Assembly: GCA_031422555.1 (NCBI GenBank)
Contig: JANPLZ010000095.1
Location: forward strand, 1-26,301
Length of the DNA: 26,301 nt
Origin: JANNAT01 sp031422555
Lineage (GTDB): Bacteria; Pseudomonadota; Alphaproteobacteria; Rhodobacterales; Rhodobacteraceae
Direction of reading: 5' to 3'
In this document: in pieces, positions 1 to 7,602 of the stretch
How positions within the stretch are numbered: position 1 is the stretch's first letter
Layout: every line of letters starts with the position of its first letter
The notes under the pieces: model-generated
What the model saw: only the letters and a program-made list of their open reading frames with translations
Databases searched by the model: none
Told to the model about the DNA's origin: nothing
Program-made: the position numbers and the translations under genes

Positions 1-1
1 G

Positions 2-100
2 CTGTTTGCGTTCTTGTCGATGTTCCGCCGCCCCCTGATGTATTTCGCCCGCCGCGCGATGGGCCTGCCGGTGCAAGACCCACGATTTCCGCAAAAATGA
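2..100 (+). CDS. C-terminal end of an unidentified protein (5' end outside window)
   Basis: An open frame enters from the left edge in the second frame and stops at TGA 98-100, giving 32 residues that look like real protein: a hydrophobic/aromatic stretch (LFAFLSMF), then RRPLMYFARR and a polar end (DPRFPQK). The basic-aromatic composition suggests a membrane-associated tail. The gene lies upstream of the DUF2484 gene and murB, where murC is common in Rhodobacterales, but this tail does not resemble the end of MurC and I do not recognise it. Its stop codon overlaps an ATG (ATGA, 97-100) that opens a chain of mini-ORFs leading to the next gene. Another frame is also open here but is less protein-like. 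Confidence 0.5.
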   Translation: MFAFLSMFRRPLMYFARRAMGLPVQDPRFPQK

Positions 101-140
101 TCCGGGTGGTGCGGAAATGATCCGAGTTTTGCAGAAATGA
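91..140 (+). repeat. 20-bp tandem repeat, two and a half units, carrying ATGA stop/start overlaps
   Basis: Units at 91-110, 111-130 and 131-140 share the pattern gc(a/g)(a/g)aaatgatccg(g/a)gt. Every unit contains ATGA. The first TGA (98-100) ends the upstream gene, and the last ATG (137-139) starts the DUF2484 gene. Between them lie two 7-codon frames, ATG 97 to TGA 120 (MIRVVRK) and ATG 117 to TGA 140 (MIRVLQK), each overlapping the next by four bases. Repeat length (20) equals frame length (24) minus the overlap (4), so the duplication preserves the coupling. Whether the mini-frames are translated is unknown. Confidence 0.8.
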
Positions 141-382
141 CGGCGCCGCTGGTCGCGGGGCTGTTGTGGCTGGTGGTGGCCAATGTGATCGGGATGCTGC
201 CCAGCCGCGATAAACACTGGCGCAACGCCTATATCCTGATCGCGGTCGGTGTGCCGATATTGGTGTGGGTGGTTTATCAGAACGGCGTATTATGGGCGCT
301 GGTTTTGCTGGTCGCCGCAGGATCGGTGCTGCGCTGGCCGGTGGTTTATGCGTGGCGCTGGGTAAAGGCGCGGCTGGGGTAA
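137..382 (+). CDS. DUF2484 family small membrane protein
   Basis: This 81-residue protein is almost entirely hydrophobic, with about three predicted membrane segments (roughly residues 3-20, 31-47 and 50-66) and a short cytoplasmic-looking basic end (WRWVKARLG). The pattern and the place directly before murB match the DUF2484 family of Rhodobacterales. No biochemical role is known to me. Position in the dcw cluster hints at a link to envelope synthesis, which is inference only. The start at ATG 137 has no clear Shine-Dalgarno sequence. It sits in the last unit of a 20-bp tandem repeat, and its ATG overlaps the stop of a 7-codon mini-frame, so initiation may depend on coupled re-initiation. 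Confidence 0.82.
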   Translation: MTAPLVAGLLWLVVANVIGMLPSRDKHWRNAYILIAVGVPILVWVVYQNGVLWALVLLVAAGSVLRWPVVYAWRWVKARLG

Positions 383-409
383 GGGGCCCTGCCAAGCGGT
401 TGGCTTTGC

Positions 410-430
410 GCCCCGGACTTGATCCGGGGC
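410..430. repeat. Palindromic element, copy 1 (REP-like)
   Basis: Arms gccccgga (410-417) and tccggggc (423-430) form a perfect 8-bp stem with a 5-base loop. The same stem recurs at 452-472, and an imperfect copy lies at 11153-11175. Placed in the non-coding gap between the DUF2484 gene and murB. Palindromes of this type are common between genes in GC-rich alphaproteobacteria; neither copy is followed by a T-run, so they are unlikely to be classic terminators. Confidence 0.7.
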
Positions 431-451
431 CTCGTTATCGGTCAGCGCAAG

Positions 452-472
452 GCCCCGGATCACGTCCGGGGC
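452..472. repeat. Palindromic element, copy 2 (REP-like)
   Basis: Arms gccccgga (452-459) and tccggggc (465-472) are identical to the stem at 410-430, with a different 5-base loop (tcacg). The two hairpins are 21 bases apart, so they make a paired hairpin arrangement in front of murB. Confidence 0.7.
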
Positions 473-530
473 GGGTGCGGTCTTGTGGCCCCCTCTTGCC
501 CCCCATCCTTCCACAAGCTACCAACCCTGC

Positions 531-1466
531 ATGATGCAACTCCCCACCCCTCGCGGCACGCTTACCCCCTATCGCCCGCTGGCCGACCTTACGTGGCTGC
601 GCGTTGGTGGCCCGGCGGAGTGGCTGTTTCAGCCTGCAGATGAGGCCGATCTGTGCGATTTTCTGCGCGCCCTTGGCCCAAAAACACCTGTTTTCCCCAT
701 CGGTGTCGGTTCCAACCTGATCGTGCGGGATGGCGGTATTCGGGGGGTCGTCATCCGGCTGGGGCGGGGGTTTAACGCAATCACCATCAACGGCTCCACC
801 GTAACCGCGGGCGCTGCGGCCCTTGATGCGCATGTGGCACGCACGGCGGCCGAGGCGGGGTTGGATCTGACCTTTTTGCGCACCATCCCGGGGACTGTTG
901 GCGGGGCGGTGCGGATGAACGCGGGCTGCTACGGGTCTTATGTGGCCGATCATCTGGTTTCGGTGCGCTGCGTGCGGCGCAGCGGCGCGGTGGTTGACAT
1001 CGCAGCCGCCGATCTGGCGCTGGCCTACCGTCAAAGCACCCTGCCCGAAGGCGCGATCATCCTTAGCGCCACATTTGACGCCCAATCCGGCGATCCGGCG
1101 CAGCTTGCGGCGCGGATGGCCGACCAAATCGCCAAGCGGGATGCGTCCCAGCCAACCAAAGACCGGTCTGCCGGATCAACCTTTCGCAATCCGGTTGGCC
1201 ATTCGTCTACCGGGCGCGCAGATGACAACCACGCGTTAAAAGCGTGGAAAGTCATTGATGACGCCGGTTTGCGCGGGGCAAAACTGGGGGGCGCACAAAT
1301 GTCGCCGATGCATCCGAACTTTTTGATCAACATCGGGGGGGCAACCGCCGCCGATCTGGAAGATTTAGGCGATCTGGTGCGAAAAAAGGTTTTCCAACAC
1401 AGCGGTATCGCGTTAGAGTGGGAAATCATGCGGGTCGGGATACGGGCCGCTGACAAGACAGAATAA
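531..1466 (+). CDS. murB: UDP-N-acetylenolpyruvoylglucosamine reductase
   Basis: MurB is the cytoplasmic FAD enzyme that reduces UDP-GlcNAc-enolpyruvate to UDP-MurNAc with NADPH, the second committed step of peptidoglycan precursor synthesis. The 311-residue frame has the family's signatures in order: the FAD-binding loop with IGVGSNLIVRDGG (about 57-69), GTVGGAVRMNAGCYG (121-135), YRQS (166-169) and GSTFRNP (215-221) holding the catalytic serine that donates a proton (S216). Near the end lies the acidic LEWE motif (295-298). I chose ATG 531 over the in-frame TTG at 483 because the extra residues look non-homologous; ATG 534 directly follows and is an equal candidate. No clear ribosome binding site precedes it. 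It is 40 bp ahead of ddl, in the usual dcw order. Confidence 0.95.
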   Translation: MMQLPTPRGTLTPYRPLADLTWLRVGGPAEWLFQPADEADLCDFLRALGPKTPVFPIGVGSNLIVRDGGIRGVVIRLGRGFNAITINGSTVTAGAAALDAHVARTAAEAGLDLTFLRTIPGTVGGAVRMNAGCYGSYVADHLVSVRCVRRSGAVVDIAAADLALAYRQSTLPEGAIILSATFDAQSGDPAQLAARMADQIAKRDASQPTKDRSAGSTFRNPVGHSSTGRADDNHALKAWKVIDDAGLRGAKLGGAQMSPMHPNFLINIGGATAADLEDLGDLVRKKVFQHSGIALEWEIMRVGIRAADKTE

Positions 1467-1506
1467 AAAATATCACAGGCCAACAAAGGCTTGGATGAGG
1501 CAGTGA

Positions 1507-2427
1507 ATGGCGGGCGGCTTAACAAAAGCGGCTTCCACAGTGGCGGTGTTGATGGGTGGGCGTTCCGCAGAGCGGGAGGTGTCGCTGGTCAGCGGGCGTG
1601 AATGCGCGGCGGCATTGCGGCAAGCAGGGTACTTGGTGGTTGAGGTCGATTGTGGCCCCGACCTGTGCGTGCGCCTGTCCGAAATCAACCCCGATGTGTG
1701 TTTCAACGCCTTGCATGGCCGCTGGGGCGAAGATGGCTGCGTGCAGGGTCTGCTGGAATGGATGGGCATTGCCTACACACATTCGGGCGTGCTGGCGTCA
1801 GCGCTTGCGATGGATAAGGCGCGGGCGAAAGACGTGTTCGCGGCCCACGGCCTGCCGATTGTGCAATCGGTTCTGGTGCCGCGTGAAGCGGTGGCCGAGG
1901 GTCATGTCCTGCCGCCGCCCTATGTGGTGAAACCCAATAACGAAGGCAGTTCGGTTGGCGTCTACATCGTGCATCCCGGCAGCAACGCGCCGCGGTTGGC
2001 GCAGACCATGCCCGATCAGGTGATGGTCGAGGCCTATGCGCCGGGGCGCGAGATGACGACCACGGTGATGGGGGATCGCGCGTTGTGCGTGACCGATATC
2101 ATCACCGATGGCTGGTATGATTTTGACGCCAAGTATAAAACCGGCGGATCGCGGCATGTGCTGCCCGCCGCTGTTCCGCAAGACATCACCGATGCCTGTC
2201 TGGACTATGCTTTGCGCGCGCACCGGGTTCTGGGCTGCCGGGGTGTCAGCCGCACCGATTTTCGCTGGGATGACAGCCGCGGTCTGGCCGGGTTGATCTT
2301 GCTGGAAACCAACACGCAGCCCGGCATGACGCCAACATCGCTGGCCCCCGAACAAGCCGCGTTTTGCGGGATCACATTCCCGGAACTGTGCGACTGGATG
2401 GTAAAGGACGCCTCATGCAATCGCTAG
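1507..2427 (+). CDS. ddl: D-alanine--D-alanine ligase
   Basis: Ddl joins two D-alanines with ATP in the cytoplasm; the dipeptide is then added to the UDP-MurNAc tripeptide by MurF. The 306-residue product is an ATP-grasp enzyme: N-terminal VLMGGRSAEREVS (about 14-26), the FNALHGRWGEDG loop (about 65-76), ATP-binding YVVKPNNEGSSVGVYIV (about 139-155) and the C-terminal metal-binding ETNTQPGMTPTS segment. Length is typical of the family. The ATG at 1507 is preceded by ggatgagg at a good distance. The end overlaps the start of ftsQ by 13 bases, indicating a single transcript. This is the ddlB position within the dcw cluster. Confidence 0.95.
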   Translation: MAGGLTKAASTVAVLMGGRSAEREVSLVSGRECAAALRQAGYLVVEVDCGPDLCVRLSEINPDVCFNALHGRWGEDGCVQGLLEWMGIAYTHSGVLASALAMDKARAKDVFAAHGLPIVQSVLVPREAVAEGHVLPPPYVVKPNNEGSSVGVYIVHPGSNAPRLAQTMPDQVMVEAYAPGREMTTTVMGDRALCVTDIITDGWYDFDAKYKTGGSRHVLPAAVPQDITDACLDYALRAHRVLGCRGVSRTDFRWDDSRGLAGLILLETNTQPGMTPTSLAPEQAAFCGITFPELCDWMVKDASCNR

Positions 2428-3338
2428 GCCGCCCCCTAACCCGCCCCATCACGGCGTCGCGCGCGGTCCCCCCGTCGCGCCGCGATCCGGCCCCGTCGCG
2501 CTGGGCCTACCGGATGCAAAGGCTGTGGTTGACACCGCTGTTTCGGGTGTTGTTTCGCGTAGGGCTACCGCTGGCCTGCATCGCTGCCGTGGCGACTTTG
2601 GTGTTTTATGACGCCGGACGCCGTGATGCCATCGTGCAGACTGCCCGTGATTTGCAGGCGCAGTTTCAGGCGCGGCCCGAATTTCGGGTAAGTCTACTGT
2701 CGATTGACGGCGCGTCGCCCGATCTGGCCGACGCGGTGCGCAGCAAACTGGCGCTGCGCCTGCCGCAATCGTCGTTCGACCTTGATCTTGACGCGCTGCG
2801 GATGGCGGCGGAAGAGCTGGACGCCGTGGCCTCGGCTGAGTTGCGGGTGCGCTCGGGTGGGGTGCTGCAAGTGCTGCTGACCGAACGCGAACCGGCGCTG
2901 ATCTGGCGGCTGGGTGACCGGCTGGAGTTGCTGGATATCTCTGGTCACCGGGTTGCCGGGTTGGCGGCGCGCGGGGACCGCGCCGATCTGCCACTGATTT
3001 TGGGCACCGGCGCGAATTCTGCCGCCCCCGAGGCGCTGGCCCTGCTAGAGGCCGCGGCCCCGCTGATGCCCCGCCTGCGCGGACTTGTGCGCATGGGAGA
3101 GCGGCGCTGGGACATCGTTTTGGACCGCGATCAGCGCATACTGCTGCCCGCCCGGAACCCGATTGCCGCACTGAACCGCCTGTTGGCGCTGGACCGGGCC
3201 GAAAACCTGTTGGCGCGCGATGTTTTATCCATTGACCTTAGAAATGATCAGCGCCCGGCGCTGCGTCTGGCCCCGTTCGCGTTGAACGAGGCGCGGCGCA
3301 ACGCCGGGCTGATACCGATTACGGAGAATGACCTATGA
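2415..3338 (+). CDS. ftsQ: Cell division protein FtsQ
   Basis: FtsQ is a bitopic inner-membrane divisome protein that connects FtsA/FtsZ with FtsB, FtsL and the septal synthase. The predicted 307-residue protein has a basic, Arg/Pro-rich cytoplasmic tail (1-40), one membrane helix (about 45-66) and a periplasmic POTRA domain beginning near FRVSLLSIDG, followed by the beta domain. A longer frame opens further upstream, but ATG 2415 is preferred because it lies at the very end of ddl (13-base overlap) and gives the usual short N-tail. The end overlaps ftsA as ATGA (3335-3338), so translation of the two is probably coupled. Confidence 0.92.
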   Translation: MQSLGRPLTRPITASRAVPPSRRDPAPSRWAYRMQRLWLTPLFRVLFRVGLPLACIAAVATLVFYDAGRRDAIVQTARDLQAQFQARPEFRVSLLSIDGASPDLADAVRSKLALRLPQSSFDLDLDALRMAAEELDAVASAELRVRSGGVLQVLLTEREPALIWRLGDRLELLDISGHRVAGLAARGDRADLPLILGTGANSAAPEALALLEAAAPLMPRLRGLVRMGERRWDIVLDRDQRILLPARNPIAALNRLLALDRAENLLARDVLSIDLRNDQRPALRLAPFALNEARRNAGLIPITENDL

Positions 3339-4669
3339 CCGATCTGTACCAATCCCAGCGTGCCATGCGCAACATGCGGCGCGCCGCGATGCAGCGGGGC
3401 GTGGTGGCGATTTTGGATGTGGGAACATCGAAAATCGCCTGTCTGGTGCTGCGTTTTGACGGTGCCGATGTGGTGCGCGACGGGGATTCAGTCGGGCCGA
3501 TGGCGGGTCAATCCAGTTTCAAGGTCATCGGAGCTGCAACCACGCGGTCGCGCGGCGTGCGCTTTGGCGAAATCGCGGTGATGAATGAGACCGAACGCGC
3601 CATTCGCACCGCCGTTCAGGCTGCGCAGAAAATGGCAAATGTGCGGGTCGATCATGTGATCGCGTGCTTTTCGGGGGCGGAACCGCGCAGCTACGGTTTG
3701 GCGGGCGAATGGGAGTTGCAAGACAGCGTAGTCACCGAGCAAGACGTCGCCCGCGTGCTGGCCGCCTGCGATGTGCCCGATATCGGCGAGGGGCGCGAGG
3801 TGATGCACGCGCAGCCGGTAAACTTTGCGCTGGATCATCGCACGGGCTTGGGCGATCCGCGCGGCCAGATCGGCAACCGTCTGGCCTGCGACATGCACCT
3901 TTTGTCGGTCGATGCGGCGGTGGTGCAGAACCTTTTGTATTGCATCAAACGCTGCGATCTGGATTTGGCGGGGATCGCGTCTTCGGCCTATGTCTCGGGG
4001 ATTTCGTCGCTGGTCGAGGATGAGCAGGAACTGGGGGCGGCCTGCATTGATATGGGCGGCGGGGCCACTGGCATTTCGATCTTTATGAAAAAGCACATGA
4101 TCTATGCCGATTGCGTGCGCATGGGTGGCGATCATGTGACGTCCGATATCTCGAAGGGGTTGCAAGTGCCGCTAGCGGTGGCCGAACGGATCAAGACCAA
4201 ACATGGCGGCGTGCATGCCACCGGGATGGATGACCGCGAGATGATCGAAATGGGCGGTGATTCCGGCGATTGGGAAAAAGACCGCCGCCAGATCAGCCGC
4301 ACCGAGTTGATCGGCATCATGCGGCCGCGCGTGGAGGAAGTGCTGGAAGACGTGCGCCAAAGGCTGGACGCAGCGGGCTTTGACAGCCTGCCCAGCCAGC
4401 AGATCGTGCTGACCGGCGGGGCCAGCCAGATTCCGGGGCTGGATGGTTTGGCCAGCCGCATCCTGGGCCAACGGGTGCGGATGGGGCGGCCATTGCGGGT
4501 GCAGGGCCTGCCACAGGCCGCCACCGGGCCTGCGTTTTCATCCGCCGTGGGCCTGTGTCTGTTTGCCGCACATCCGCAAGATGAGTGGTGGGATTTCGAC
4601 ATCCCGTCCGAACGTTACCCGGCGCGGTCGCTGAAACGGGCGATGCGTTGGTTCAAGGATAACTGGTAG
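3335..4669 (+). CDS. ftsA: Cell division protein FtsA
   Basis: FtsA is an actin-like ATPase that tethers FtsZ filaments to the inner membrane and recruits later divisome proteins. The 444 residues show the actin-fold elements: phosphate-1 motif VAILDVGTSKIACLVL (about 24-39), phosphate-2 AACIDMGGGATG, and the adenosine motif IVLTGGASQIPG in the C-terminal part. The last residues (SLKRAMRWFKDNW) form the basic amphipathic helix typical of the FtsA membrane anchor. The start is fixed by the ATGA overlap with ftsQ. The 25 residues before the first strand are Arg/Met-rich and somewhat longer than in enteric FtsA. A 211-bp gap with its own promoter candidate separates it from ftsZ. Confidence 0.96.
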   Translation: MTDLYQSQRAMRNMRRAAMQRGVVAILDVGTSKIACLVLRFDGADVVRDGDSVGPMAGQSSFKVIGAATTRSRGVRFGEIAVMNETERAIRTAVQAAQKMANVRVDHVIACFSGAEPRSYGLAGEWELQDSVVTEQDVARVLAACDVPDIGEGREVMHAQPVNFALDHRTGLGDPRGQIGNRLACDMHLLSVDAAVVQNLLYCIKRCDLDLAGIASSAYVSGISSLVEDEQELGAACIDMGGGATGISIFMKKHMIYADCVRMGGDHVTSDISKGLQVPLAVAERIKTKHGGVHATGMDDREMIEMGGDSGDWEKDRRQISRTELIGIMRPRVEEVLEDVRQRLDAAGFDSLPSQQIVLTGGASQIPGLDGLASRILGQRVRMGRPLRVQGLPQAATGPAFSSAVGLCLFAAHPQDEWWDFDIPSERYPARSLKRAMRWFKDNW

Positions 4670-4753
4670 CCACTAAATGCTGCTGGCTGGCCGAAATACT
4701 GCATAAATCTGTCACGTTCGCCCCAGATATTGGGCCCGGTTTCGATTTTTTGC

Positions 4754-4782
4754 GTGACGTCTGGCCCGTCTGTGGATAGAAT
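4754..4782 (+). promoter_or_regulatory. Candidate ftsZ promoter
   Basis: GTGACG (4754-4759, four of six matches to the sigma-70 -35) is followed after 17 bp by TAGAAT (4777-4782, five of six matches to -10). It lies in the 211-bp gap between ftsA and ftsZ, about 100 bp ahead of the ftsZ start codon. Its -10 overlaps a DnaA-box-like sequence and a GANTC methylation site. Read by eye, not scored against a matrix. Confidence 0.45.
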
Positions 4783-4791
4783 CGTGGATAA
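4771..4791 (+). promoter_or_regulatory. Two DnaA-box-like repeats joined by a GANTC (CcrM) site before ftsZ
   Basis: tgtggatag (4771-4779) and cgtggataa (4783-4791) each match the DnaA box complement TGTGNATAA at eight of nine bases, in the same orientation and 12 bp apart. Between them lies gaatc (4779-4783), a GANTC site, the target of CcrM in alphaproteobacteria. In Caulobacter crescentus, ftsZ transcription is known to depend on DnaA and to respond to CcrM methylation, so this arrangement fits a cell-cycle control site. Binding here is inferred. Confidence 0.5.
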
Positions 4792-4880
4792 ATCGGCGAA
4801 CCGTGCGGTGGGACAGGCATGGAACAGACCGTTACGGCAACCGGCGGGGCATACCGCCATTTATAACAGGCGGGCAGAAA

Positions 4881-6485
4881 ATGGCTTTGAATCTGATCAT
4901 GACCTCGCAGCGTGAAGAGCTGAAGCCGCGTATCACGGTGTTCGGCGTTGGCGGTGCGGGGGGCAATGCGGTCAATAACATGATCGAGAAAAACCTTGAG
5001 GGCGTCGAATTTGTCGTCGCCAACACCGACGCGCAGGCATTGCAGCAATCCAAAGCCACGTCAAAAATTCAGATGGGCCTGAAGGTTACCGAAGGTTTGG
5101 GCGCGGGCGCGCGGCCAACAGTGGGGGCTGCGGCGGCGGAAGAAACCATCGAGGAAATCGTTGATCATCTCGCCGGCGCGCATATGTGTTTCATCACCGC
5201 CGGCATGGGTGGTGGCACCGGCACGGGTGCGGCCCCGATCATCGCGCAAGCGGCGCGTGAATTGGGCGTGTTGACCGTGGGCGTGGTGACCAAGCCGTTC
5301 CAGTTTGAAGGCAACAAGCGGATGAAGCAGGCCGAAGACGGCATTGCGGCGCTGCAAAAGGTGGTCGACACGCTGATCATCATTCCCAACCAGAACCTGT
5401 TCCGCCTTGCCAACGAACGCACCACCTTTACCGAAGCCTTCGCGATGGCCGACGACGTGCTGTATCAGGGCGTCAAGGGTGTGACCGATCTGATGGTGCG
5501 CCCCGGCCTGATCAACCTTGATTTCGCCGATGTGCGCGCCGTGATGGACGAGATGGGCAAAGCCATGATGGGCACGGGCGAAGCGACAGGTGACAACCGC
5601 GCCGTGGAAGCCGCCGAAAAGGCCATCGCCAACCCGCTGCTGGATGAAATATCGCTGCACGGTGCCAAGGGCGTGTTGATCAACATCACCGGCGGCTATG
5701 ACCTGACGCTGTTTGAACTTGATGAGGCCGCCAATATCATCCGCGAAAAGGTTGATCCTGACGCCAATATCATCGTGGGGTCCACGCTGGATACCTCGAT
5801 GGAGGGCACTTTGCGGGTGTCCGTGGTGGCCACCGGTATTGATGTCAACCAAAACCGGGCCGAACCTGCAATCACCCGCCGGTCAATGGCGGCGCCCTTG
5901 CAGCCCATGGTTCTGGCCCCCGCCGCCCCAGAGCCGCGGCGCGAGCCTGCGATGACCGCCCCCACCATGGCCGAACCTGCGGCAGATTTGTTCCACGATC
6001 TGGCCCCGGCCTACCACGATGCGCAAGAGCCCGAGCAGATGTTGGACGATGATCTGCCACCGCCGGTCTACCGCGCCCAGCACCCTGCCGCAGCCCCGCG
6101 CGCCGCGCCGCCATCGGTTGATGCCGATGCCGCCAGCTTTGTAGCCCCGCGTCCGCGCAGCCCCGGCACGCCGTCGCCCGAGGCGCTTGCCCGGCTGCAA
6201 GCCGCCGTCAGCCGTGCGCCGATGCCTGCCAGCCGTCCGGCAACGCAGCCGCAAACCCAGCGCGCCGCCCCGCCCGCCGCCAAACCCGCCGAGGCCCCGC
6301 GTCCGCGTTTTGGCATCGGCAGCCTGATCAACCGCATGGCCGGTGGCAACGCCGAACCTGCGCCCGAGCGGGTGCAGATGGGGCGGGCGCAGCCGCCGGT
6401 GACATCCTATGATGACGAGCCGGAATTGTCGGCCGATCAAGAGCGCATCGAGATTCCCGCCTTTTTGCGCCGTCAGGCCAACTGA
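4881..6485 (+). CDS. ftsZ: Cell division protein FtsZ
   Basis: FtsZ is the tubulin-like GTPase that polymerises into the Z-ring at midcell. The GTPase core (about residues 15-320) has FGVGGAGGNAVN near 21-32, the tubulin signature GGGTGTG at 110-116 and the T7 loop NLDFADV at 212-218. An unusually long Ala/Pro-rich linker of about 190 residues follows, ending in the conserved tail EIPAFLRR that binds FtsA. The total of 534 residues is longer than the roughly 380 of E. coli but normal for Rhodobacterales. ATG 4881 was chosen over an in-frame start at 4803 because MALNL begins just before the conserved core. It has its own 211-bp leader with promoter and DnaA/CcrM-like sites, and a strong terminator downstream. 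Confidence 0.96.
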   Translation: MALNLIMTSQREELKPRITVFGVGGAGGNAVNNMIEKNLEGVEFVVANTDAQALQQSKATSKIQMGLKVTEGLGAGARPTVGAAAAEETIEEIVDHLAGAHMCFITAGMGGGTGTGAAPIIAQAARELGVLTVGVVTKPFQFEGNKRMKQAEDGIAALQKVVDTLIIIPNQNLFRLANERTTFTEAFAMADDVLYQGVKGVTDLMVRPGLINLDFADVRAVMDEMGKAMMGTGEATGDNRAVEAAEKAIANPLLDEISLHGAKGVLINITGGYDLTLFELDEAANIIREKVDPDANIIVGSTLDTSMEGTLRVSVVATGIDVNQNRAEPAITRRSMAAPLQPMVLAPAAPEPRREPAMTAPTMAEPAADLFHDLAPAYHDAQEPEQMLDDDLPPPVYRAQHPAAAPRAAPPSVDADAASFVAPRPRSPGTPSPEALARLQAAVSRAPMPASRPATQPQTQRAAPPAAKPAEAPRPRFGIGSLINRMAGGNAEPAPERVQMGRAQPPVTSYDDEPELSADQERIEIPAFLRRQAN

Positions 6486-6507
6486 TCCCTTGTGACAACC
6501 CTTATGA

Positions 6508-6540
6508 CAAAGCCCGGCAATGCCGGGCTTTGTTGTTTAT
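6508..6540 (+). terminator. Intrinsic terminator after ftsZ
   Basis: Arms caaagcccggca (6508-6519) and tgccgggctttg (6521-6532) are perfectly complementary, giving a stem of about 10-11 bp with a tight loop. It is followed by the T-rich stretch ttgttta. It lies 23 bp after the ftsZ stop and marks the end of the dcw transcript. Confidence 0.85.
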
Positions 6541-6575
6541 AATCAACAGATTAACCTGACGTATTTCTGTTACAC

Positions 6576-6603
6576 TTGGTTACAAAGAGTGAGTTGAGAT
6601 AAT
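6576..6603 (+). promoter_or_regulatory. Candidate lpxC promoter
   Basis: TTGGTT (6576-6581) and GATAAT (6598-6603, five of six to -10) are separated by 16 bp in an AT-rich stretch between the ftsZ terminator and lpxC. The -35 match is poor (three of six), so this is tentative. A terminator upstream makes a separate lpxC promoter necessary. Confidence 0.35.
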
Positions 6604-6670
6604 ATGAATAGAGTTCTAACACCACCGCATCAGGCCATCGGTCTGCCCTATCCTTAGACGAGGACTGCGC

Positions 6671-7588
6671 GTGCAGAATACCCTTCAGACAGCTGCTGTA
6701 TTCACGGGCCGGGGGTTACACTCTGGCGCGGCGGTGGTGATGACGGTGCGCCCGGCCCCGGCGGATCATGGCATCTGGTTTCGCCGCACCGATGTTGCGA
6801 CGGCGGTCGATGTGCCGGCGCGTTGGGATGCGGTTGTGCCGTCGAAACTTTGCACCTTGGTGGCCAATGCGGCGGGCACGTCGGTGTCAACCATTGAACA
6901 TGTGATGGCCGCCCTTGCGGGCTGTGCGATCCATAACGCGGTGATCGACATTGATGGCCCCGAAGTGCCGATCCTTGACGGGTCTGCAGCGCCGTTTGTC
7001 GATGGCTTTCTGACGGCGGGGATCATGGCCCAAGGCGTGCCCGTGCGCGCCGTCCGGGTGTTGCGCACAGTCGAAGTGCGCGATGGCGATGCCTATGCGC
7101 GGCTGGAACCCGCAGATATGCTGGAGATTGACTTCTCGATCGAATTTGCCGAAGCGGCCATCGGGCGGCAGGAAAAATCGCTGAACATGTCGAACGGGGC
7201 CTTTGTGCGCGAACTGTCCGACAGCCGCACCTTTTGCCGCAATGCCGATGTGATTGCCATGCGCGAACGTGGGCTGGCCTTGGGCGGCACGCTTGAAAAC
7301 GCCGTAGTGTTCGAAGGCGACCGGGTGCTGTCGCCCGGTGGGCTGCGCTATGCGGATGAACCGGTGCGCCACAAGATGCTGGATGCGTTGGGCGATCTGG
7401 CCCTTGCCGGTGCGCCGATCCTTGGGCGCTATACCGGCGTGCGCGCGGGCCATGCGATGACCAACCGTTTGCTGCGCATATTGTTCGCCACCCCCGGCGC
7501 TTGGGCCATTCAGGACTGCGACGGTCTGGCTGGTAAAAAGCTGCCCGGCGTGGGGGTTCATCGCGGTGATCTTCCGGCACGGGCCTGA
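6671..7588 (+). CDS. lpxC: UDP-3-O-acyl-N-acetylglucosamine deacetylase
   Basis: LpxC is the zinc amidase that commits UDP-3-O-acyl-GlcNAc to lipid A synthesis; it acts in the cytoplasm. The 305-residue sequence is collinear with the E. coli enzyme: zinc ligands H77 (in STIEHVMAAL), H234 and D238 (VRHKMLDALGD), and the general acid H261 (RAGHAMTNR). The usual FVRELSDSRTF segment is present near 178-188. The start is GTG 6671, with gagga six bases upstream; no ATG fits as well. It follows ftsZ as in most dcw clusters but is separated by a terminator, so it is probably transcribed alone. A palindromic element follows. Confidence 0.95.
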   Translation: MQNTLQTAAVFTGRGLHSGAAVVMTVRPAPADHGIWFRRTDVATAVDVPARWDAVVPSKLCTLVANAAGTSVSTIEHVMAALAGCAIHNAVIDIDGPEVPILDGSAAPFVDGFLTAGIMAQGVPVRAVRVLRTVEVRDGDAYARLEPADMLEIDFSIEFAEAAIGRQEKSLNMSNGAFVRELSDSRTFCRNADVIAMRERGLALGGTLENAVVFEGDRVLSPGGLRYADEPVRHKMLDALGDLALAGAPILGRYTGVRAGHAMTNRLLRILFATPGAWAIQDCDGLAGKKLPGVGVHRGDLPARA

Positions 7589-7602
7589 AGCCATGCGCCA
7601 GA

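Noticed and set aside
5061..5852. 263-residue minus-strand frame inside ftsZ
   Set aside because: Complementary shadow of a highly conserved gene; His/Gly-rich with no family features.
6604..6657. 17-codon frame before lpxC (MNRVLTPPHQAIGLPYP), a possible leader peptide
   Set aside because: It begins at the base following the candidate -10, so it would lie before or at the transcription start, and it shows no regulatory codon run.
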